Assembly: GCA_025356545.1 (NCBI GenBank)
Contig: JANXSU010000040.1
Span: forward strand, 1-39,072
Origin: Comamonadaceae bacterium
GTDB lineage: Bacteria; Pseudomonadota; Gammaproteobacteria; Burkholderiales; Burkholderiaceae_C
Length of the DNA stretch: 39,072 nt
Direction: 5' to 3'
Positions 7,655 to 16,166 of this stretch are shown here, piece by piece (within the stretch, counting starts at the first letter, position 1; the number at the start of each line of letters is the position of its first letter). Made by a program: the position numbers and the translations under genes. The notes beneath the pieces were generated by a model. It was not told the DNA's origin, ran no database searches, and saw only the letters and a list, made by a program, of their open reading frames with translations.

Positions 7655-10390
7655 ATGAGAATCGTCAAATTCGAACTTCTACGTTCTTTTTGGCGAGGTC
7701 GTCTAGCTTCAATCGATTCGATTCAGCGTGCGTTCATTGGTTTGATTTTGTTGAACCTGCTGGTAATTGGCTTGGCGTTTATGTCGATCTCGCAAAGTCG
7801 GGTTAAATACGGCGATAACGCGGCGGTGGAAACCCAGAATCTTGCCCAGTTGCTGGAGCATGACATCACGGACTCAATGCACTCCATTGATCTTAAACTG
7901 CAACTCTTGGTTAATGAGAAAGAGTTGCAGCTGCGGAGCGGGAGTCGAGACGAGAGATCACTTGAACGCCTGACTACACAACTCCAGTTTGCGTCCCCTG
8001 ATCTTGCGGCCTTGAGAGTGGCCGATGTCCAAGGCTTGGTGACCCTAGGCATAGATACGCCAGTTGCCGGTTCGGAGTCCATAGCGGAGCGCGATTATTT
8101 TTTAAAATTGCGTGATCAAGCTGCATCAGGCTTGGTGGTATCTACACCTGTGGCGGGGAGAATTTCTGGTGCGTGGAGCATCAACTTGGCTAGAGGTATC
8201 CGTAGGGCAGATGGGAGCTTTGCGGGGGTAGCGTTTGCAGTCGTTCCCCTGAGCAGATTTACCCGTGATTACGCCGCATTAGCCACGGGGCCTGGCGGCT
8301 CTTTCACCTTGTTTGATTCAGAACAGCGCATCATCGTTCGCAGTCTGGGCGACAAGATAGATGAGTCTGTGATTGGAAAAAAATTCAACTTAAGCGCATT
8401 ACAAGCACTGCTGGAGTCAGGGCGAACGGAAGGTTATTACACGAAAGCTTCTGCGGTGGATGGCATTGAGCGCGTGTTTTTTTACCGCCAAATCAATTCT
8501 TTCCCTCTGAGCATCAGTGTGGGGCGCGCAACGCACGATTATCTGGCACCTTGGCGAATCGAGGTTCTCAAAACTGCAGTACTTACGGCCCTGTTCGTCT
8601 TGTCCACGCTGTTCTTGTTCTTGTTCATTCGCAGGGCTTGGCGACTTCAACTGGCAGCAGTTGAGGCGCTCAACAGAGCCAACCAGACCCTGCTCGTCGA
8701 GCAAAACTTCAGTCAGGCGGTTTTTGAGAGTTCCCCTTTTGCCATGTACGTGCGTGATCACAAAGGGTTTGTCAAACACTTAAATCCCGCAGCGGAGCGT
8801 TTGTTTGGTTGGAGTGAGGCAGAACTCATGGGAAAGACGCTTCCCACGGTGCCTATCGACAAAATCAAAGAAAGTGAGAGCTTTCGCTTGCGCGTTTTGA
8901 ACGGGGAGAGCATTCTTCTCTACGAGACCCAGCGCAAAAAACGCGATGGCACTTTGTTTGACTTGAGCAATACGTCGACGCCCTTGCGCCACCATTCAGG
9001 TGAGATTGACGGTTTTTTGACTATTGCGTTGGATATCACGGACCGCAAAGCATCCGAGTCGCAAATTGAATTTTTGGCTTACCGCGACGTGCTTACTGGA
9101 CTGCCCAATCGCTTGCTGCTGCTAGACCGTTTTCATCAAGCCGTGGCTCATGCAGATCGTTCTGGGGGGCAAGTCGCACTCTTGTTTTTGGACTTGGACA
9201 GCTTCAAGACCATTAACGACTCATTGGGTCATGCGGTGGGTGACGCCTTACTCATTGGTGTTGCCGAACGACTGGCGCAGTGTGTTCGGGGTGGTGACAC
9301 CATCAGCCGGCAGGGTGGTGATGAGTTCATGATCGTGCTCGCAGACCTGCGAGGCCGCGAAGCCATCACGCCGGTGCTGCGCATGATCCGTGAACGCCTG
9401 CACACTGTGTTTGAGTTGGATGGTCATAAGCTCACTACGTCTGCCTCCATCGGCGTGTCGATCTACCCGATTGACGGCAAAGATTTCGAGACGTTGCTGA
9501 AAAAATCCGACACAGCCATGTACAGAGCCAAAGAAGGGGGCAACGAGCACTACCGCTACTTTGACGAGCAGATGAATACCGAGGCCGTTGAACACTTGAG
9601 AATGAAAAATGGCATGCGTCAAGCCATTGAGCGCAAGGAATTCACGCTGTATTACCAACCCCAAATTGACCTGATTACAGATCAGGTGATTGGGGTGGAG
9701 TCGCTGATTCGTTGGAATGACCCTGAGCACGGCATGATTTCACCTGCGAAATTCATCCCTGTGACTGAATCCAGCGAACTGATCGTTCCCATTGGTGAGT
9801 GGGTCATTCATGAGGCCTGCCGTCAAGCTGTGGCTTGGAGAAAAGCGGGACTGCCTGCCTTGGCGATGGCGGTTAATCTCTCGTCAGTTCAATTTCGCCG
9901 TAGCGATGTCGAGAAAACGGTGATTCATGCCTTGCAAGCCTCCGGCCTTGAAGCACGTTATTTGGAGTTGGAGCTCACAGAGTCGGTGTTGATTCACGAC
10001 ACTGAGTTGGTGCTCAACACGGTACAGCAGCTAAAGCGCTTAGGTGTGACACTGTCTATTGATGATTTCGGTACGGGCTACTCAAGCCTGTCTTACCTCA
10101 AACGATTTGATGTGGATAAACTGAAAATCGACCAATCCTTCATTCGTGACTTGTCGACCAATACCGACGACATTGCCATCGTACGTGCCATTATCCAAAT
10201 GGCTAAGAGTTTGAACCTCAAAACAATTGCCGAAGGCGTTGAGTCCGAAGGTTTGATGTCGGCTTTGCGGGTGTTGGGTTGCGATGAGGCGCAGGGTTAT
10301 CACATTGCTGCACCCATGACCGCCACAGCATTTGCTGAATTTCATGCGACTTGGCAGAGTCGACAACTAGAGACGGTGGACGAAAGATGA
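7655..10390 (+). CDS. Membrane-anchored sensor with PAS, GGDEF and EAL domains (cyclic di-GMP turnover)
   Basis: A 911-aa protein expected to make and/or degrade cyclic di-GMP. Order: transmembrane helix (about 26-45), periplasmic sensor region of about 255 aa resembling a dCache domain, second helix (about 305-327, LFVLSTLFLFLFI), PAS domain (about 352-465, FAMYVRDHKGFVKHLNPAAE), GGDEF domain with intact GGDEF at 554-558 and an RxxD inhibitory site (RGGD 545-548) five residues before it, then EAL domain. In the EAL domain the signature reads ESL (682-684, within E-x-L-x-R), with LELTES, DDFGTGYSS (about 803-811) and IAEGVE all present, so phosphodiesterase activity looks possible. The start is ATG 7655; a TTG at 7649 is in frame. 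The sensed ligand is unknown. It sits 7 bases after htpX. Confidence 0.93.
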   Translation: MRIVKFELLRSFWRGRLASIDSIQRAFIGLILLNLLVIGLAFMSISQSRVKYGDNAAVETQNLAQLLEHDITDSMHSIDLKLQLLVNEKELQLRSGSRDERSLERLTTQLQFASPDLAALRVADVQGLVTLGIDTPVAGSESIAERDYFLKLRDQAASGLVVSTPVAGRISGAWSINLARGIRRADGSFAGVAFAVVPLSRFTRDYAALATGPGGSFTLFDSEQRIIVRSLGDKIDESVIGKKFNLSALQALLESGRTEGYYTKASAVDGIERVFFYRQINSFPLSISVGRATHDYLAPWRIEVLKTAVLTALFVLSTLFLFLFIRRAWRLQLAAVEALNRANQTLLVEQNFSQAVFESSPFAMYVRDHKGFVKHLNPAAERLFGWSEAELMGKTLPTVPIDKIKESESFRLRVLNGESILLYETQRKKRDGTLFDLSNTSTPLRHHSGEIDGFLTIALDITDRKASESQIEFLAYRDVLTGLPNRLLLLDRFHQAVAHADRSGGQVALLFLDLDSFKTINDSLGHAVGDALLIGVAERLAQCVRGGDTISRQGGDEFMIVLADLRGREAITPVLRMIRERLHTVFELDGHKLTTSASIGVSIYPIDGKDFETLLKKSDTAMYRAKEGGNEHYRYFDEQMNTEAVEHLRMKNGMRQAIERKEFTLYYQPQIDLITDQVIGVESLIRWNDPEHGMISPAKFIPVTESSELIVPIGEWVIHEACRQAVAWRKAGLPALAMAVNLSSVQFRRSDVEKTVIHALQASGLEARYLELELTESVLIHDTELVLNTVQQLKRLGVTLSIDDFGTGYSSLSYLKRFDVDKLKIDQSFIRDLSTNTDDIAIVRAIIQMAKSLNLKTIAEGVESEGLMSALRVLGCDEAQGYHIAAPMTATAFAEFHATWQSRQLETVDER

Positions 10391-10426
10391 CGCGCATATT
10401 TCACAGGGTGTAGCCAGACCGATCCC

Positions 10427-12226
10427 TCAATGTTGGTGATTTGTGAGCAGATCAAGCGCCAGTGCTTCGGCTACCCGGATGCCATCTACCCCGGCTGACA
10501 AGATACCCCCTGCATAGCCTGCACCTTCACCTGCAGGGTACAAGCCGCGTACGTTGTCGCTTTGAAAATCATCGCCACGCGGAATGCGCAGTGGGGATGA
10601 GGTGCGAGTTTCCACTCCGGTCAGTACCGCATCGGTTTGGTCGAACCCTTTGATTTTGCGTCCAAAGCTTGGCAGGGCTTCGCGAATTGCTTCAATCGCA
10701 TAGCCTGGCAGGGCACTTGATAGGCTACCAAGTTTGACGCCCGGTTTGTAGGAGGGCTCAACGCTGCCCAGCGCAGTAGAGGCTTGATCGGCAATAAAGT
10801 CCCCCACCAACTGGCTTGGGGCCTCGTAGTTACTACCGCCCAGCACATAGGCTTGCGATTCAAGCTTGCGCTGCAAGACGATGCCAGACAGGGGGTGATG
10901 CTTGGAAAATTGATGCGTTAAGGACTTGGACTCGACAGATAGACCGTGAGTTAAGGCTTCAGCCTCGTGTGCATAACGCAGGCCTTGTCCCTCACCAAAC
11001 GCCGCCTGCCAGTCGTTGGTGTCATCCAAGCCCTGCGCGTAGTCAGGCGGTTCAATGCCCACCACGATGCCCGCATTGGCGTTGCGCTCGTTGCGCGAGT
11101 ACTGGCTCATGCCGTTGGTGACCACGCGGCCCGGCTCTGACGTGGCGGCCACCACCGTGCCGCCGGGGCACATGCAAAAGCTGTAGACCGAGCGGCCATT
11201 ACGCGCATGGTGCACCAGCTTGTAATCGGCCGCGCCCAGTGCCGGGTGGCCCGCATGGCGGCCCCAGCGCGCCCGGTCAATCAGGCCTTGTGGATGCTCG
11301 ATGCGAAAGCCAATAGAGAAGGGCTTGGCCTGCATGGCCACGCCGCGATCAAACAGGGCGGCAAAGGTGTCGCGCGCACTGTGGCCCAAGGCCATCACGG
11401 CGTGCGAGGTCGGTAACTCATAGGTGTTGCCGCTGGCCGTGTCTAGCACTTTCAGGTTGCGCAATTGCTTAGCCGGGTGCGGATCATTTTGTGTTGGGGC
11501 GGGCGTGTCCAGCGTCACATCCACCACGCGTTGTTGAAAGCGAATCTCCCCGCCCAGCGCGATGATCTGCGCACGCATGGTCTCCACAACCTTGACCAGC
11601 TTGAAGGTGCCGATGTGCGGGTGGGCTTCAAATAAAATTTCTTCCGGTGCACCGGCCAAGACAAATTCGTTCATCACCTTGCGCCCCAAATGGCGCGGGT
11701 CCTTGATTTGGCTGTACAGCTTGCCGTCCGAGAACGTGCCCGCACCGCCTTCGCCAAACTGCACGTTGGACTCAGGCTGTAGCACGTGTTTGCGCCACAG
11801 GCCCCAGGTGTCTTGCGTGCGTTCACGCACAGGCTTGCCGCGCTCCAGCACAATGGGCTTGAAGCCCATTTGGGCCAAGATCAGCGCTGCAAAAATACCG
11901 CAGGGGCCAAAACCCACCACAACCGGGCGCTCTTGCAAGTGCCCAGGTGCTGTAGCCACCGGGTGGTAGGCCATGTCGGGCGTAACGCCGATGTGTGGGT
12001 GGCCTGCAAACCAGACGAGCAAGCGATCTTCCAGTGTGGGCGATAGCGTCACATCCAAGATGAAAACCTGCAAAATTTGAGCTTTTCGGGCATCAAAACT
12101 GCGTTTGAAAACAGTGAAATGGGCGATTTCTGTGGGCGATGTGAGCCCCAATGTATTCGCGATCAGTGTGGGCAGCGCGTCAGGTGTGGCGTCGAGCGGG
12201 AGTTTGAGTTCGGTCAGGCGAATCAT
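10427..12226 (-). CDS. FAD-dependent oxidoreductase (COG2509-like)
   Basis: A 599-aa flavoprotein of the uncharacterised FAD-dependent dehydrogenase group. A roughly 95-residue N-terminal domain (FTVFKRSFDARK is typical) precedes the dinucleotide-binding motif VVVGFGPCGIFAALILAQMG and the acidic end of strand two, VLERGKPVRERT. Further conserved segments are NVQFGEGGAGTFSDGKLY, IEHPQGLIDRARWG, CMCPGGTVVAATSEPG and, near the C-terminus, GLYPAGEGAGYAGGILSAG, the second FAD-contacting motif. The substrate is not known. The start (complement of 12224-12226) gives the usual MIRLTELKLPLD N-terminus. It is convergent with the GGDEF-EAL gene, 36 bases between stops, and follows the amidohydrolase gene on the same strand after a 74-base gap. 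Confidence 0.9.
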   Translation of the reverse strand: MIRLTELKLPLDATPDALPTLIANTLGLTSPTEIAHFTVFKRSFDARKAQILQVFILDVTLSPTLEDRLLVWFAGHPHIGVTPDMAYHPVATAPGHLQERPVVVGFGPCGIFAALILAQMGFKPIVLERGKPVRERTQDTWGLWRKHVLQPESNVQFGEGGAGTFSDGKLYSQIKDPRHLGRKVMNEFVLAGAPEEILFEAHPHIGTFKLVKVVETMRAQIIALGGEIRFQQRVVDVTLDTPAPTQNDPHPAKQLRNLKVLDTASGNTYELPTSHAVMALGHSARDTFAALFDRGVAMQAKPFSIGFRIEHPQGLIDRARWGRHAGHPALGAADYKLVHHARNGRSVYSFCMCPGGTVVAATSEPGRVVTNGMSQYSRNERNANAGIVVGIEPPDYAQGLDDTNDWQAAFGEGQGLRYAHEAEALTHGLSVESKSLTHQFSKHHPLSGIVLQRKLESQAYVLGGSNYEAPSQLVGDFIADQASTALGSVEPSYKPGVKLGSLSSALPGYAIEAIREALPSFGRKIKGFDQTDAVLTGVETRTSSPLRIPRGDDFQSDNVRGLYPAGEGAGYAGGILSAGVDGIRVAEALALDLLTNHQH

Positions 12227-12300
12227 GGACGTAACGGTGATTGGCTTGTGTTTATCAAGCAGAGGCGCTGATTTTACGACCGTTCAAATCCCCAATCGGA

Positions 12301-13185
12301 TCAGAACCCGTACAGTTGTTCCGGGTTGGTGACCAGTACCTTGTGACGTAGCAGTGGGTCCGGCACCCAAGCTTCCAATAAATCGCACAAATCACCGTCA
12401 TTGGGCATGAGGCCTTTGACCATCACATGCGGCCAGTCCGTGCCCCAGAGGATGCGATCCGGGGCTGTATTGAGTAGTGCATGGGCCAAGGGCGTTATGT
12501 CGGTGTAGGGCAGGGCTACGCCGGAGATTCGGTAAGGCCCGGTGAGCTTGACCCAGGCCCGCCCGCCGCGCAGTAAGCGCAGCAGTGCGGCAAAGCCGGG
12601 CGCGTCCACGCCCTGGCCTGCCTTCATGTAGCCCAGGTGGCCGAACACCACGTCCACGGGAAAGTCAGCCAGCAGCGCGTCAAGGTCAGGGAACTCGTCC
12701 ACGTGCATCAAAAACTCCAGGTGCCAACCCATCGGTTGAATGCGCTGCGCCAATGCACGCAGCTCGTCCATGGGCAAGCGCCCCTTGCCCTCTTTCACAT
12801 CGACGATATTGCAGCGCACGCCGCGTACACCCAGGGCGTGCATGCGCTCCAGTTCAGCCTGCGGTGTATCGGCGTCAATCACGGCCACGCCGCGCAAGCG
12901 CTGCGGGTCGGTGGCCAGCGCGTCCAGCAGGGCGGCGTTGTCGCTGCCGTAAATGCTGGGTTGGACCAGCACCGCGCGTTCAATACCTATCGTGCCGAGC
13001 AAATGACGGTAAGCAGGCAGCAGTGCGTCGGGCGGCGTGTAGATACGAGTGGACGAGTAGGTGAAACGCGTCGCCGGGCCACAGATGTGGGCGTGTGTGT
13101 CGCAGCTTAAGGGCGGGAGCGTGAAGTGCGGTGCGCGCGGCGCTGGGTCAGGGGCGGCGCAATAAGGGGCTTGGGCAGTGGTCAT
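12301..13185 (-). CDS. Amidohydrolase family metal-dependent hydrolase (LigI-like)
   Basis: A 294-aa TIM-barrel hydrolase of the amidohydrolase-2 / COG3618 group that includes 2-pyrone-4,6-dicarboxylate lactonase LigI. Metal or catalytic residues seen are the first-strand DTHAHIC, LMHVDE, VFGHLGYMK and the terminal aspartate in WGTDWPHV. Members open lactones in aromatic-acid degradation or act on sugar lactones; the substrate cannot be told here, and no other aromatic pathway gene is nearby. The start codon (complement of 13183-13185) has no clear Shine-Dalgarno sequence; the preceding intergenic stretch contains a dRS3-like palindrome. It is probably cotranscribed with cysK upstream unless that hairpin stops transcription. 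Confidence 0.85.
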   Translation of the reverse strand: MTTAQAPYCAAPDPAPRAPHFTLPPLSCDTHAHICGPATRFTYSSTRIYTPPDALLPAYRHLLGTIGIERAVLVQPSIYGSDNAALLDALATDPQRLRGVAVIDADTPQAELERMHALGVRGVRCNIVDVKEGKGRLPMDELRALAQRIQPMGWHLEFLMHVDEFPDLDALLADFPVDVVFGHLGYMKAGQGVDAPGFAALLRLLRGGRAWVKLTGPYRISGVALPYTDITPLAHALLNTAPDRILWGTDWPHVMVKGLMPNDGDLCDLLEAWVPDPLLRHKVLVTNPEQLYGF

Positions 13186-13199
13186 TTATTTACAACAAT

Positions 13200-13231
13200 T
13201 TCCTCATTCCCGCCTGCGCGGGAATGAGGAA
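13200..13231. repeat. dRS3-like palindrome between cysK and the amidohydrolase gene
   Basis: Perfect 14-base arms (13200-13213 and 13218-13231) around loop CTGC. The core is ATTCCC (13206-13211), 8 bases, GGGAAT (13220-13225), which is exactly the form of the neisserial dRS3 element. No T-run follows on the minus strand, so it is called a repeat rather than a terminator, though it could attenuate transcription from cysK. Confidence 0.75.
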
Positions 13232-13236
13232 GTGGT

Positions 13237-14157
13237 TTATTCGGTGGGCAGAAAGCCTTCCACCGACAGGTAGCGCTCCCCCGTGTCGTAGTTAAAGCCT
13301 AGCACCCGCGCACCAGCAGGCAACTCAGGTAACTTTTGCGCAATGGCGGCCAGCGTGGCGCCGGAGGAAATGCCGACCAAAATGCCTTCTTCGCGCGCGC
13401 TGCGGCGGGCCATTTCACGCGCGGGTTCGGCATCCACCTGGATAACGCCGTCCAGCAAACTGGTGTCCAAGTTCTTCGGGATAAAGCCCGCGCCAATGCC
13501 CTGAATCGGGTGCGGTGCGGGTGCGCCGCCAGAGATGACGGGCGAGGCCACGGGTTCCACCGCAAACACCTGGAGTTTGGGCCACTTGGCCTTGAGTACT
13601 TGGGCGCAGCCCGTGAGGTGGCCACCCGTGCCTACGCCGGTGATCAGCACGTCTAAACCATCCGGAAAATCAGCCAAGATTTCTTGCGCCGTGGTGTGTG
13701 CGTGCACCGCCACGTTGGCGGGATTTTCAAACTGCTGTGGCATCCAGCCGCCGGGCGTGCTGGCCAGCAACTCTTGTGCACGGGCGATGCAGCCTTTCAT
13801 GCCCAGAGCGCGCGGCGTCAGATCAAAACTTGCGCCGTAGGCCAGCATCAAACGACGGCGCTCGATGGACATGCTGTCGGGCATGACCAGCACAATTTTG
13901 TAGCCCTTCACCGCAGCCACCATGGCCAGGCCAACGCCCGTGTTGCCTGAAGTCGGCTCAATGATGGTGCCGCCGGGTTTCAGGGCACCTGACGCCTCAG
14001 CGTTTTCCACCATGGCCAGGGCAATGCGGTCTTTGATGGAGCCGCCGGGGTTGCTGCGCTCGGACTTGATCCACACATTAGCGTCTGCGCCAAACAGGCG
14101 GTTGATGCGCACATGGGGCGTGTTGCCAATGGTTTGGAGGATGTGGTCGGCTTTCAT
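13237..14157 (-). CDS. cysK: Cysteine synthase (O-acetylserine sulfhydrylase), CysK-type
   Basis: PLP enzyme converting O-acetyl-L-serine and sulfide to L-cysteine, last step of sulfur assimilation, cytoplasmic. The product is 306 aa. The PLP lysine is K42 in NPGGSIKDR; the substrate loop [13 protein letters not shown], the phosphate-cup [10 protein letters not shown] and the C-terminal SSGATLAAI and DTGERYLS are all intact. The N-terminus [13 protein letters not shown] is standard. Length and ERYLS ending favour CysK over CysM, although the annotation could go either way. AGGAG lies just upstream of the start (complement of about 14165-14169). It is divergent from the EamA gene, with a 58-base shared upstream region. 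Confidence 0.92.
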   Translation of the reverse strand: MKADHILQTIGNTPHVRINRLFGADANVWIKSERSNPGGSIKDRIALAMVENAEASGALKPGGTIIEPTSGNTGVGLAMVAAVKGYKIVLVMPDSMSIERRRLMLAYGASFDLTPRALGMKGCIARAQELLASTPGGWMPQQFENPANVAVHAHTTAQEILADFPDGLDVLITGVGTGGHLTGCAQVLKAKWPKLQVFAVEPVASPVISGGAPAPHPIQGIGAGFIPKNLDTSLLDGVIQVDAEPAREMARRSAREEGILVGISSGATLAAIAQKLPELPAGARVLGFNYDTGERYLSVEGFLPTE

Positions 14158-14215
14158 GGGGTGGGCTCCTGTTCGTATTTTGATGCGTGTATTCTGTCAC
14201 TTCACGAAGCCCGCC

Positions 14216-15283
14216 ATGATTGATTTCAAACTGCAACGCCCCGCCTTGCTCGCGCTGCTCGCCGCTGGCTTGTTTGGCGCGAGCGCCCCGTTGTCCAAAC
14301 TCCTGCTCTCCGGGCTCGGTCCTTTCTCGCTGGCCGCTTTGCTTTACCTGGGCAGTGGTCTCGGTTTGCTGATCTTCACCCTCGTTTCTCGCGGGTTCAA
14401 GGCCAACGCCATCCGCGAATCCCCGCTTGCCCGCCAAGACTGGCCTTGGCTTTTGGGCGCCATTGCCTGTGGCGGTGTTTCGGCCCCGGTGCTCTTGCTG
14501 TGGGGGCTCTCTGGCGTCAGCGGCGCCGAGGCCTCGTTGCTGCTCTCCACAGAAGGACTGCTGACCGTTTTGGTGTCTGCCGTCGCGTTCAGGGAGCATG
14601 TGGGGCGCCGGGTCTGGATCGGCGCGGCTCTGATGTTGGTCGCCAGCGTGCTGCTGATGCGCGAGCCGGGTGGCGGTTTCGGCTTCTCTTTGCGCGCCGC
14701 TGCGATCATCGGTGCGTGCGCGCTCTGGGCTTTGGACAACAACCTCACTCGCCCTTTGTCGGGGCGTAATCCGGCGACCATCGCCATGACCAAAGGGCTG
14801 GTGGCGGGCAGTGTTAACCTGGGTCTGGCCTGGCTGCTTGGCGAGTCTGCGACGTCAGCCACGCATGCCACCATGGCCATGGTGCTGGGTAGCCTCGCCT
14901 ATGGAGCGAGCTTGTTTCTTTACATCCTGGCCATGCGCCACCTCGGCGGCGCGCGCGCCGCCGCGCATTTCGGCACGGCGCCTTTCATCGGTGCGGTGTT
15001 GTCGGTCATCATTCTGAGCGAGCCCATCACTTTGACATTGACCGCCGCCTGCGCGCTCATGCTGTGGGCCACCTGGTTGACCCTGTCAGAGCGGCATGAC
15101 CACGCCCATGTGCACATCGCCATGGTGCATTCGCATCGCCATGTGCACGACGAGCACCACCAGCATGCGCACGGCCCTGACGATGGCCCGGAGCCGCATG
15201 CCCATCCGCATCGGCATGAGCCCCTCACGCATGGCCACGCACATCTGCCGGACTTGCACCATCGACACGGTCACTCGGGATGA
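14216..15283 (+). CDS. EamA/DMT-family transporter with histidine-rich C-terminal tail
   Basis: A 355-aa inner-membrane protein with about ten hydrophobic helices in two repeated EamA halves (LLAAGLFGASAPLSKLLLSG at the N-terminus; GACALWALDNNLTRPLSGRN starting the second half; AAHFGTAPFIGAVLSVIIL near the end). The last 63 residues after LTLSERHDH hold 23 histidines in HxH and HxHxH patterns. DMT members export metabolites; the tail suggests binding of nickel, zinc or cobalt, which is inference. The frame is open far upstream, but ATG 14216 is chosen because the upstream stretch is antisense to cysK and MIDFKLQRPALLALLAAG is the expected start. It is divergent from cysK and convergent with a chrB-like remnant. 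Confidence 0.88.
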   Translation: MIDFKLQRPALLALLAAGLFGASAPLSKLLLSGLGPFSLAALLYLGSGLGLLIFTLVSRGFKANAIRESPLARQDWPWLLGAIACGGVSAPVLLLWGLSGVSGAEASLLLSTEGLLTVLVSAVAFREHVGRRVWIGAALMLVASVLLMREPGGGFGFSLRAAAIIGACALWALDNNLTRPLSGRNPATIAMTKGLVAGSVNLGLAWLLGESATSATHATMAMVLGSLAYGASLFLYILAMRHLGGARAAAHFGTAPFIGAVLSVIILSEPITLTLTAACALMLWATWLTLSERHDHAHVHIAMVHSHRHVHDEHHQHAHGPDDGPEPHAHPHRHEPLTHGHAHLPDLHHRHGHSG

Positions 15284-15359
15284 GTCTTCGCTCCGCCTGG
15301 CATCACATTTTGGGCGGCCAGTTGTGCGGCTCACCTTGGCAGTCTTTGCACCAAGCGTG

Positions 15360-15619
15360 TTGTCGCTGCGCCCGAACGGCGCCGTAAAAGCAGCATCTTC
15401 AGGCTCTTCGGTTCGCATGACCCGTGCGGTTCCACCGCCAGTTCGGACATCACTGGTTATGCCTTCCAAAGCCGTTCGATATTGACCTTGTTCTGGCATC
15501 AGATAAACACCATCGCGCAACGCAATAGCGCCCGACACTTTGAGCGCGCGCCACGCACGCATCCTAACGGTTGCGTTTTCGGTTGGGCGACTGGTAACGA
15601 GAAGCAGCTACTGGGTCAT
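15360..15619 (-). pseudogene. Remnant of a chromate-resistance regulator gene (ChrB-like N-terminus)
   Basis: Reading the minus strand from ATG (complement 15617-15619) gives MTQ, a TAG stop (15608-15610), then LLLVTSRPTENATVRMRAWR, RALKVSGAIALRDGVYLMPE and RSDN. This follows the ChrB N-terminal domain pattern WLLL-SLPTENAT-RMR-WRALK-GA-LRDGVYLLP as I know it, with the conserved Trp codon (TGG) apparently mutated to TAG. Similarity ends near 15360; the remaining three quarters of the gene are absent. ChrB proteins regulate or assist chromate efflux. No chrA is present. The reading frame from ATG 15562 is open into the EamA gene but that part is unrelated antisense sequence. Confidence 0.75.
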
Positions 15620-15714
15620 GTAGATAATTCATCAGAAGACTATTGATCTACAAATTTTTAGCGTGCCATCTTCTTGCAGATCCGATTGTGATTTTTGCCT
15701 GAAAGCGCAAACAC

Positions 15715-15744
15715 TTTCCAGTCCTGCACCTGATCCGCGATAAT
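15715..15744 (+). promoter_or_regulatory. Probable promoter of rnpB
   Basis: A -35-like TTTCCA (15715-15720) and a -10-like GATAAT (15739-15744) are 18 bases apart. Transcription would begin about 15751, exactly where the P1 helix of RNase P RNA starts. Confidence 0.5.
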
Positions 15745-15750
15745 CATATG

Positions 15751-16115
15751 GTGAAGCTCGCCAGACCGCCGCTGGTGCATCACCCGAAAGGGCGCACTGG
15801 AGGAACGTCCGGACTGCACAGGGCAGCGTAGCAGCTAACGGCTGTCCACCGTGAGGTGAGGATTAGAGCAACAGAGACGAGTCGCACCCAGGGCAACTTG
15901 AGTGCGGGTGAAACGGGCAATCTCTACGCGCAGCAATACCAAGTAGGCCAGTCCAGAGTGGCGCGGTTCGCCGAGTTGCTTTGACTTGTGGCTCCGCAGG
16001 GAGAGCTGGCGGGTAGGTAGCATCGAGCTGTTGGGGTGACCCACAGCCCAGAGTAATGGCGGTCACATAGGGGGAAACCACTATGCACAGAATCCGGCTT
16101 ATCGGCGAGCTTCAC
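15751..16115 (+). ncRNA. rnpB: RNase P RNA (M1 RNA), bacterial type A
   Basis: Catalytic RNA of RNase P, which trims the 5' leader from tRNA precursors. The ends pair as helix P1: GTGAAGCTCGCC (15751-15762) with GGCGAGCTTCAC (16104-16115). The conserved 5' core GAGGAACGTCCGGACTGCAC starts at 15799, and the 3' part of the P4 core, ACAGAATCCGGCTTAT, starts at 16087. The GGTGAAACGGGCAATCTC block near 15907 and the CCCAGAG-AATGGC block near 16050 fit the expected interior. Length of about 365 bases is normal for betaproteobacteria. Open frames across this region are spurious. Confidence 0.95.
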
Positions 16116-16166
16116 ACTATTGAGTTATCTCTGAATCAGGTCGGCCCGTGGCTGTCCCACACCGTC

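Noticed and set aside
12585-13110. Two overlapping plus-strand frames of about 157-159 codons opposite the amidohydrolase gene
   Set aside because: Arg/Pro/Ala-rich and without domains; the minus-strand gene has clear metal-binding motifs.
15835-16115. Short minus-strand frames within 15835-16115
   Set aside because: They lie in the RNase P RNA gene and read its complement.
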